Notes under the pieces: generated by a model
What the model was told of the DNA's origin: nothing
Databases searched by the model: none
The model's input: only the letters and a program-made list of their open reading frames with translations
Source of the DNA: Corallococcus sp.
GTDB taxonomy: Bacteria > Bacillota > Clostridia > Christensenellales > CAG-314
Assembly (NCBI GenBank): GCA_023667435.1
Contig: JAMPAB010000002.1
Location: 1 to 41,179 of the forward strand
Reading direction: 5' to 3'
DNA length: 41,179 nucleotides
Position numbers and translations under genes: made by a program
Shown here: one piece after another, positions 35,334-41,179 of the stretch
Numbering within the stretch: position 1 is the stretch's first letter
Layout of the letters: every line of letters starts with the position of its first letter

Positions 35334-36274
35334 ATTTTCCCCTCTAACAAATCCTCGATTTTAACAGTTTTCAACAATCCCTGATTTTTCAATTCTTCTA
35401 CGCGTTTTTCGCGCGCCGCGTCTTGCTCGTTTGCAGTATCGCCGTAAACGTAAACGCTGCATTTGAAAAGCTTTGTCACGTACCTTCCGCCCTTTTCCGT
35501 TATCGCTTTTACAACTGCGTACAGCGTTTCGCCGTCGGATAATTCCAACGACCTCGCAAGAGCAAACGCCTCGCCGTCGTATTCTTTCGACGTACGCTTA
35601 ACCGTAGCTGCATATTCGCGGATTTTGCTCCACGCTACGCTCGTTACGCGCTTTTTAGATACCTGCCCGTCCAGCGATACGGGACGTGTAAGCTCGAAAT
35701 TGCGATTTACGCCTGCGCGGATACAGTACTTTTCCGACAGTTCCTCTACCGAAAGACCGCTGTCGGTAACGAGATACTTCATCGTCATCATTGTTGCGTA
35801 TGCATCTTCTTCGGAGTTGTGTTGACAAAATTCCACTCCCAACTCCGCCGCTATCTTGTTGAGAGCCTTAACCTCTTTCTCGCCCTTATACATTTTATAA
35901 AGTAATTGCGAACACATAAAGCGAAAGTCTATGCAGGGCAAGCCGTAACGCTTGCAGGCGGCGTTAAGCATCCGTACGTCGGCGTCTACCGCGTGCCCGA
36001 ATACTACGTACTCCTTATCGGTAAGAAGTCCCTTTATACGCGGATATACGCGCTTGAAATCGGGCGACGCATCTAACAGCTTTTTATCCAAATGCAAATC
36101 TATGCCGACGTTTTGCCTTGTGCCGTTGAGATTGTAAGCCGTCTTAGGGTTGATCCAGACGTTTTCTCTGCTTACTATATTAAATTGTTCGTCGGCGATT
36201 ACAATACCTATACTGCAAATACTCGACGGTTTGTAACCGTTCGCCGCTTCTATATCGAAAGCCAAATATTTCAT
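35330..36274 (-). CDS. DEDDh 3'-5' exonuclease with probable C-terminal BRCT domain
   Basis: The 314-residue protein has a DnaQ/RNase T-like domain (1-165): FDIEAA with Asp7 and Glu9, GHAVDADVRML with Asp99, and HNSEEDA with His152 and Asp157, completing DEDDh. Residues about 165-230 form a basic linker. Residues about 235-310 look like a BRCT fold (ELSDGETLYAVVKAITEKGG, then TKLFKCSVYVYGD, then AREKRVEELKNQGLLKTVKI). This architecture occurs in clostridial DNA polymerase III epsilon-like exonucleases thought to act in repair. The start follows AGAGG. It overlaps the hexokinase gene by four bases (ATGA). Confidence 0.87.
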   Translation of the reverse strand: MKYLAFDIEAANGYKPSSICSIGIVIADEQFNIVSRENVWINPKTAYNLNGTRQNVGIDLHLDKKLLDASPDFKRVYPRIKGLLTDKEYVVFGHAVDADVRMLNAACKRYGLPCIDFRFMCSQLLYKMYKGEKEVKALNKIAAELGVEFCQHNSEEDAYATMMTMKYLVTDSGLSVEELSEKYCIRAGVNRNFELTRPVSLDGQVSKKRVTSVAWSKIREYAATVKRTSKEYDGEAFALARSLELSDGETLYAVVKAITEKGGRYVTKLFKCSVYVYGDTANEQDAAREKRVEELKNQGLLKTVKIEDLLEGKI

Positions 36275-36293
36275 CCGTAAGCCTCTTTACTAT

Positions 36294-36322
36294 ACTTTAC
36301 CAAATCGGAGAAAAAATGGCAA
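36294..36322 (-). promoter_or_regulatory. Likely promoter of the exonuclease-hexokinase pair
   Basis: TTGCCA (36322-36317), 17 bases, TAAAGT (36299-36294) on the minus strand, 20 bases before the start codon. A second -10-like TATAGT overlaps. Confidence 0.45.
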
Positions 36323-36328
36323 CAGTTT

Positions 36329-36367
36329 ACGCGGAATACCGCGCGTTTGAAAATCGGTATTCCGCGT
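36329..36367 (-). terminator. Perfect 13-bp stem-loop after the TauE gene
   Basis: ACGCGGAATACCG (36329-36341) pairs with CGGTATTCCGCGT (36355-36367). Flanks GTTTA/TAAAC extend it around a bulge. On the minus strand a T6 run follows only after about ten bases, so it is a weak terminator candidate. Confidence 0.45.
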
Positions 36368-36428
36368 ATAAACCTTATAAAATATAAAACAACCGTTCGC
36401 AACTTCGAAAATCCCGACGGACAAAACG

Positions 36429-36875
36429 TTACGAAACGTCGTCTTTATTCTCCGTCAAAGCAGGCAGCGCGGAATTGAAAAGCACGGGCAGATTTTTATC
36501 TTTTTTACTGCGTACGATAAACCTTATCGCTACGATCATCTGCCAAATCCCTACCGAGATAAGAAACGCGGCGAAACACCAACGCAGTATTTTGTTATCC
36601 GTAATATCTGCGCACAGCGCGCCTCCCACCGCGCAAATTACTGCGGGGATAATTATCCATTGCAAATTTTTGCATTTTATAAGTTTGTTTTTAGCGTGAA
36701 ATCCCAAAGCAACGCAGCACATAGGAAGAAAGCTGACGAGATTGATTGCCTGGATCGTCTTTTGCTCCAAATCCAAAAACGACAGCAGCGGCACGAGCAG
36801 CGTTCCTCCGCCCATGCCCATTCCACCTATAATTCCCGAAAGAAAACCGAACAGTATCAACAGAAAAATTTGCAT
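36429..36875 (-). CDS. Half-length TauE/SafE family membrane protein (N-terminal type)
   Basis: The 148-residue protein covers only one repeat of the usual eight-helix TauE/SafE exporter. It starts with the family hallmark GFLSGIIGGMGMGGGTLLVPLL and continues with KTIQAINLVSFLPMCCVAL and about four helices, then a charged C-terminal tail. Full-length members export sulfite, sulfoacetate or related organic anions. Together with the next gene (37083-37448) it would rebuild a full transporter from two parts. The ATG at 36875 is chosen because GAGAGG lies 10 bases upstream; a TTG two codons earlier is less likely. Confidence 0.85.
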   Translation of the reverse strand: MQIFLLILFGFLSGIIGGMGMGGGTLLVPLLSFLDLEQKTIQAINLVSFLPMCCVALGFHAKNKLIKCKNLQWIIIPAVICAVGGALCADITDNKILRWCFAAFLISVGIWQMIVAIRFIVRSKKDKNLPVLFNSALPALTENKDDVS

Positions 36876-37082
36876 AAACAATATACCTCTCTCTAAATTT
36901 AAATAGAATCCGTCCCCGACTGCGCCTTTTTTTTAAAGTCAGACTGCCGACGGATAAGCTCCGCCCGTAAAATCGTAAACGATTGTAGGCAAATGACAAC
37001 ATTCCGCCGCAGTCGTTACGCGCCGCCTATTCGGTTGCAAAACCCGAATTTACACGAAACTTACGCGCGACGGAATGCTCGG

Positions 37083-37448
37083 TCAGAAAAACATTTTGAC
37101 TCCTCCCGCAATAAGTACCAACGCAAAGATTATTTTTGCAACGTTGCTTTTCAGTTTAGAGAGCAGCAACGCCCCCAAAATTCCGCCCGTAACTACGCCC
37201 GAAGTAACCCACAATGTAGGCATCCAATCCACCGAACCTTTAATCAAGTACACGATCGCGCTTACCGCCGTTAACGGCAAAATCACCAACAGCGCCGTCG
37301 CCTGAGCGTGTTTTTGATCGAGTTTGACGACGGCAAGCAGCAGCGCTACGACTATCACTCCTCCGCCTCCGCCCAAAAATCCGTTTATGAAACCGCTTAT
37401 TGCGGAGAATACAAGCAATATCCACTTGCTTTTTTTAGTTAAATCCAT
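37083..37448 (-). CDS. Half-length TauE/SafE family membrane protein (second half-type partner)
   Basis: The 121-residue protein is again a single four-helix TauE/SafE repeat: GFINGFLGGGGGVIVVALLL, then DQKHAQATALLVILPLTAVSA, VTSGVVTGGILGALLLSKL, and a short last helix. The GGGGG loop matches the GGMGMGGG loop of the neighbour at the same place. The start follows GGAGA 7 bases upstream. It is upstream of the other half on the same strand with a 207-base gap holding inverted ATTCCG/CGGAAT arms but no clear promoter. The two probably work as a heterodimer, by analogy with split transporters. Confidence 0.85.
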   Translation of the reverse strand: MDLTKKSKWILLVFSAISGFINGFLGGGGGVIVVALLLAVVKLDQKHAQATALLVILPLTAVSAIVYLIKGSVDWMPTLWVTSGVVTGGILGALLLSKLKSNVAKIIFALVLIAGGVKMFF

Positions 37449-37636
37449 TTTTTTTCTCCAAATTTTACGTTTGTTTGCTATTTTAATTGATTTTTAATTT
37501 AGTTTGTATTAAAATGGCTTTATATATGTAAAAGTATATAAATCGCAACTATGCTCACTCGACCGAAACGTCGTAAACGCAAGAATGAACACGGTTGCGA
37601 AAAATTATGCAAACTTATAAGAGGTATCGAATAATT

Positions 37637-40144
37637 ATGAGTAAGAAAAGTACATCGGCGCCGTCTTTAACGGACAATACGAAAAAAATTATGATTATTG
37701 TCGCAATATGTTTACTTGCGGTAATCATCATTTCCGTTGCTTTAGCTTTACTGTTAAAGACCGATGCGTTGAATCCCGACGCGGAAAACCCAAGTACGAC
37801 GCCTTCGTCCAGTTTGACGATTAAAAACGGCGACTTCGCATTGACAAGTTCGGACGACGTAGGCTACCCCAAAGGAGCAGTCAACTGGACCAAATACGGC
37901 TACAAAGACGCAACCAGTTTCGAAAAAATCGACACCGACGAAAAAGTGGTAATGGGTATTATCGACACCGACGGAGAAAACTGGTCCGCCGTAACGGAAG
38001 ATTTGTCCGAGACAAGCGTTTCCGTAACGAATCCCGGTATTCACAGCGAGGAGTTGGAAAACAAAAACGTTTATATGATAGCGACAAGAGAAAACGTATC
38101 CGCAAGCGCAAGCATTATGTCGGACAGTTTTTCCGTTGCTTCCACCACTTCCGTTAAAATAACGGTGTGGCTCAATACCTATCAAATTACGGAAGGCAAC
38201 GCCACGATTATGGTTCAAAGCTCCTCCTCTACGCCTAACCCCAAAGAGGACAACCGTTATGCGTGGATTTACAATATCGAAAAATCTTCGGAAGACAAGT
38301 GGCAGGCTTTTGAAATTTACATTTTCAACCGCAAAACGTCGTCGCAATATATCAGATGCGACGTGGGACTGGGCAACGTTTACGAAGCGGATTCCGAAGC
38401 GAAAGGCGTGCTCTTTATAGACGATATCGTTTACGAAACGGTTACCGCCAACGACTACCGTACGTACGTTGACGGAGACGGAATCGACCCCGACGCTACA
38501 AACTTCAAGATCATCGAAAGAGAAGAAGAAGACACGACGGCTATGACCACCGAGTATCTTACGATCAAAGAATACGACAGCGCAACCGTCGCTTCTCCCG
38601 CTTACAGCGCGTCGGCGGAATACGTTACGGAGGAAAAATTCTCTCCGTTTACGACGAAAGACGACTTCTCCAATGAAGGATTCGCCATTTACAAACGCGT
38701 CAACGACGGAACGGTACACGATATCGTCGCTTACGAAACGGCTCCCATGCTCGTTTCTATGGCAAACGATCAGTCTTTCCAAGATCACCATCATATCAGC
38801 TTTTGGGTGAGAACGAAAACGAACAACGTGCTTGCGCTGGTCAACGTGCTTGTACAAAGCAGAAATAACGACGGCGACGAGTGGGAAACTCTCAGCAACG
38901 GCGACTTTACCGCCACCACCGAACAAAATATCGAGACGGATACCAACAACGGTTGGAGCAAATACGATATCTACCTCAAACCTTCGCAAAAAGATATGCA
39001 AGTGCGTCTCGTAATCTCGTTGGGCGAGTTGGGAGTATTTACCGACAGCGAATACGCTCCCAACGGCGAAATGTTCCTTACTTCTATCTATCACGAAACG
39101 ATTTCCAACAGCGCGTATTCGAGCGCGTCCAGCGGAACCGCTTCCAAAAAATTCGACCTTACGGGCGCAACTGCGGAAACAACCGTTACCAACGGATCGT
39201 TCTCCAGCGCCGTATCTTCGGTTAACGATCAACCCTTAAACTGGACAAGCGCGTTTGCCGGCGAAAACATTATCTACAAAGACGGTAAGGGTAACGAAAC
39301 GATCAACGGACTCGACAAGACGGTAAGCGCCGTAAACGGCAGCGGAATCGTAAGAGAAAACTCCTCTTTCGACGACGCGGAAGGCAGAGTGCTTAAACTC
39401 GTCAACAATAAAGCTACAAGCTACGGCTTCGTATCCGACAATATCTCCCTCAGCGCAAAGACGGTTTACGTATTCTCTGTACTGTCCAAATCCGAAAGCG
39501 CCGACGTCAACGCGGTAACTCATCCCTACTTCTACGTAATAGATACCGCGCGCGACAGAGAAAACGCCGTTATCGGAAGCGTTGTAAACATCTATCCTTC
39601 CGCAGTAAACGACGCATGGTTCTGCCAGGCAAACGAAAACGTCAACGGTTGGACGCGTTACTACATCGTAGTAGTTACGGGTGCCGAAGCAATGTCCGTA
39701 CGTATCGCTCTGTTTAACGGCAGCATCGACGGAACGGACAAACCCGTCAACACCACCGTTTACTACGACAAGGTATCTATGCAGAGCATGGGAAGCTATT
39801 CGCTTGTAGACGACACCGAAACGGAAGAACCTACCGAATATATAGTGGAATTCAATGCGAACGAATCCTTTACCGATTTCGAAGAAGTCAAGGATATCGT
39901 AGAACTCAAAACGAAGTTGGACGGAGCAAACGTTCAAATCGCGCAACCCGACGAAGACGAATGGAAGGAAATCCGCGCTATCCCCGACGAAACGGACGAT
40001 CCTGACGACGGCGACACTACCGCAACTACGAAAACCGACGTAGACCTTGCGCTGTTATTTTCCATTCTTTCCAGCGTCATTTTGGTAGCGGCTCTTGCAG
40101 TGGTAATAGTCGTAAAAGTCTTTAAAAGAAGAAACAACGCTTAA
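37637..40144 (+). CDS. Large surface protein with membrane helices at both ends and jelly-roll-like domains
   Basis: The 835-residue protein starts at the ATG at 37637 (AGAGG 12 bases upstream; 14 in-frame codons before it are not supported). A Lys-rich start, then a helix at about residues 17-41 (IMIIVAICLLAVIIISVALAL), act as signal or anchor. The long outer part holds three or so beta-rich domains that each begin with an NGDF/NGSF motif and a nearby NWT or YPKG segment, and contain VKITVWLNT, HISFWVRT or VYVFSVLS strands with FIDDIVYET or YYDKVSMQS ends. This looks like carbohydrate-binding (galactose-binding) jelly rolls. An acidic Asp/Thr/Glu-rich linker precedes a C-terminal helix at about 805-827 and the tail KVFKRRNNA. 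The ligand is unknown. Confidence 0.85.
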   Translation: MSKKSTSAPSLTDNTKKIMIIVAICLLAVIIISVALALLLKTDALNPDAENPSTTPSSSLTIKNGDFALTSSDDVGYPKGAVNWTKYGYKDATSFEKIDTDEKVVMGIIDTDGENWSAVTEDLSETSVSVTNPGIHSEELENKNVYMIATRENVSASASIMSDSFSVASTTSVKITVWLNTYQITEGNATIMVQSSSSTPNPKEDNRYAWIYNIEKSSEDKWQAFEIYIFNRKTSSQYIRCDVGLGNVYEADSEAKGVLFIDDIVYETVTANDYRTYVDGDGIDPDATNFKIIEREEEDTTAMTTEYLTIKEYDSATVASPAYSASAEYVTEEKFSPFTTKDDFSNEGFAIYKRVNDGTVHDIVAYETAPMLVSMANDQSFQDHHHISFWVRTKTNNVLALVNVLVQSRNNDGDEWETLSNGDFTATTEQNIETDTNNGWSKYDIYLKPSQKDMQVRLVISLGELGVFTDSEYAPNGEMFLTSIYHETISNSAYSSASSGTASKKFDLTGATAETTVTNGSFSSAVSSVNDQPLNWTSAFAGENIIYKDGKGNETINGLDKTVSAVNGSGIVRENSSFDDAEGRVLKLVNNKATSYGFVSDNISLSAKTVYVFSVLSKSESADVNAVTHPYFYVIDTARDRENAVIGSVVNIYPSAVNDAWFCQANENVNGWTRYYIVVVTGAEAMSVRIALFNGSIDGTDKPVNTTVYYDKVSMQSMGSYSLVDDTETEEPTEYIVEFNANESFTDFEEVKDIVELKTKLDGANVQIAQPDEDEWKEIRAIPDETDDPDDGDTTATTKTDVDLALLFSILSSVILVAALAVVIVVKVFKRRNNA

Positions 40145-40241
40145 CGGGTAATCGCAATACGGAAAACGCTTTCACAAAAGCGCAATTCCAATAGGAAATA
40201 AACAACTAAAATTTTATAAGAGTTGTACTTTCATGCGAAGC

Positions 40242-40282
40242 AATACGGTATTCACAATTAAGTGAGTACCGTATTTAATTTG
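40242..40282 (+). terminator. Terminator-like hairpin before the KilA-N gene
   Basis: AATACGGTA (40242-40250) pairs with TACCGTATT (40267-40275), with an inner TCAC/GTGA stem, followed by TTAATTTG. It lies about 100 bases after the surface-protein stop and overlaps the next promoter's -35 side. Confidence 0.6.
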
Positions 40283-40308
40283 CCTAATGAAGCGAAAAAT
40301 GCTATAAT
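40280..40308 (+). promoter_or_regulatory. Sigma-A promoter of the KilA-N gene
   Basis: TTGCCT (40280-40285), 17 bases, TATAAT (40303-40308). The start codon is 30 bases further on, after an AGAGG site. Confidence 0.75.
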
Positions 40309-40338
40309 CAATCTATACAAATTAGTCAGAGGTTTGGT

Positions 40339-41116
40339 ATGACACAAAAAAAAGTAATTGTAAAAGGGATAGAGGTTAGATATAACCGTATTGCCGAAGA
40401 AGATTACATTTGCATTACGGATATAGCGAAAGCAAAAAACGCAGAACATTCGGGACTTGTCATTTCGCATTGGATGCGCAATAATTCCACAATTCAGTAT
40501 TTGGGGTTATGGGAAACATTGAATAATCCGAATTTTAATGTAACCGAATTCGGTAACATTAAAAATCAATCCGGCGAAAATGCTTTTGTGTTGACTACGC
40601 AAGATTGGATAGAAAGAACTACGCTATCGGTTTAATTTCCGAAGCCGGACGTTACGGCGGAACTTATGCGCATAAAGATATAGCGTTCAAATTCGCAAGT
40701 TGGATTTCCGTTGAATTTGAACTATATTTAATAAAAGAATTTCAGCGCTTAAAGATAGTAGAACAGCAAGCAATCGAATGGTCGGCAAAGCGAGAGCTTG
40801 CGAAAGTGAACTATCATATACATACAGACGCAATCAAAGAAAATATCGTTCCTACTCTTACCGAAGAACAGTTGAAATATGTTTATGCAGACGAAGCGGA
40901 CTTACTCAACGTAGCATTATTCGGAAAACGGCGGCGCAGTGGCGAAAAGCAAATCCTACTCTTAGCCATACAGCAATCGAACACTGCAAGCCTACGAAGC
41001 ATATCTTGCGCGCTCTTGACCCATTCCGTTGCTCTAACGTACATACAGTACGCCTTCTCAACGCAATGATGCCAATAGCGCACAATCTACACCCCGTAGG
41101 TGCTTCGCAGTTTTGA
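40339..41116 (+). pseudogene. KilA-N domain protein gene broken by two frameshifts
   Basis: Frame 1 (40339-40635) encodes the KilA-N start: IEVRYNRIAEEDYICITDIAKAKN, then SHWMRNNSTIQYLGLWETL and FVLTTQDWIERT. The domain then continues in another frame from about 40620: NYAIGLISEAGRYGGTYAHK, FKFASWISVEFELYLIKEFQRLK and up to DLLNVALFG. A third frame carries KTAAQWRKANPTL from 40925. One base is missing near 40617-40623 and one in the A run at 40925-40928. Beyond about 40970 no familiar sequence remains. KilA-N proteins are DNA-binding proteins of phage type that occur as stray chromosomal genes in Clostridia and Bacteroidetes. An intact promoter and ribosome binding site suggest recent decay. 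Confidence 0.8.
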
Positions 41117-41149
41117 CGGATGTAATGCGCTGTTAGACGAGGAAAGCCG

Positions 41150-41179
41150 TACTCGCTGTACTGGACCGTACAGCGAGTA
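41150..41179. repeat. Perfect inverted repeat at the window end
   Basis: TACTCGCTGTA (41150-41160) and TACAGCGAGTA (41169-41179) pair perfectly around CTGGACCG. The second arm ends exactly at the last base, so the repeat may continue outside. Confidence 0.7.

Noticed and set aside
37754-39232. Minus-strand open frame of 492 codons
   Set aside because: It is antisense to the jelly-roll surface protein and has Arg/Val-rich low-complexity content. The plus frame has domains, two helices and a ribosome binding site.
1-41179. tRNA, rRNA, insertion sequences, prophage or a defence island
   Set aside because: I saw no tRNA-like cloverleaf, rRNA core, transposase, integrase, phage structural gene or defence module. 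The KilA-N remnant alone does not support a prophage.

Overview
The window reads as chromosomal DNA from an uncultured, low-to-mid GC, Gram-positive anaerobe of the Clostridia. A Christensenellales-like gut lineage is a guess from overall style only. The support is: strong AGGAGG-type ribosome binding sites; many near-consensus sigma-A promoters; the Firmicutes block ecfA1-ecfA2-ecfT-truA-rplM-rpsI; FloA/NfeD; ClpC; long-form HPF; and several Clostridia-style surface lipoproteins with LRR_5, GLUG, YDG/MBG and CxxC repeats. Stop codons are standard: TGA clearly ends exonuclease, glmM and truA. Almost everything lies on the minus strand.

Layout. 1-4989 (minus) is the first 1663 codons of a very large Cys-rich lipoprotein that runs off the left edge. 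5422-6630 (plus) is a membrane-anchored YDG/MBG protein. 6981-10111 (minus) holds hpf-nfeD-floA, a small membrane protein, and, between floA and that gene, three tandem units of an RNA-like stem-loop element. 10429-17358 (minus) carries clpC, a P2-type calcium/cation ATPase and a MATE exporter. 17462-22478 (minus) carries folA and thyA (folate and dTMP synthesis), a CDF metal exporter, glmM (cell-wall precursor) and a thioredoxin-reductase-like flavoprotein. 22756-24537 is a second CxxC-repeat lipoprotein with a C-terminal GLUG region cut by an in-frame TGA. 24806-30323 is the ribosomal/ECF block (rpsI, rplM with a structured leader, truA, ecfT, ecfA2, ecfA1), into which two membrane-protein genes are inserted; one of these is thrown out of frame by an A8 tract directly after its start codon. 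30417-32764 holds a protein phosphatase and an LRR lipoprotein. 33001-33382 (plus) is rnpB with a perfect promoter and terminator. 33385-37448 (minus) holds a membrane zincin, a hexokinase translationally coupled to a DEDDh exonuclease with a probable BRCT domain, and two half-size TauE/SafE proteins. 37637-40144 (plus) is a large surface protein with membrane helices at both ends. The right edge holds a decayed KilA-N gene and ends exactly on a perfect inverted repeat.

How the genes fit together. The housekeeping part covers ribosome assembly and hibernation (rplM, rpsI, hpf), tRNA maturation (rnpB, truA), vitamin import (EcfA1A2T without a local S component), folate/thymidylate synthesis, protein quality control (clpC) and ion homeostasis. 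The accessory part is a set of five secreted or anchored repeat proteins spaced between the housekeeping blocks. No CRISPR array, tRNA, rRNA, complete mobile element or obvious defence system is visible. The best candidates for something undescribed are the triplicated stem-loop element at 7565-7910, the terminator-like leader of the large Cys-rich lipoprotein, and the A8 switch-like tract ahead of truA.
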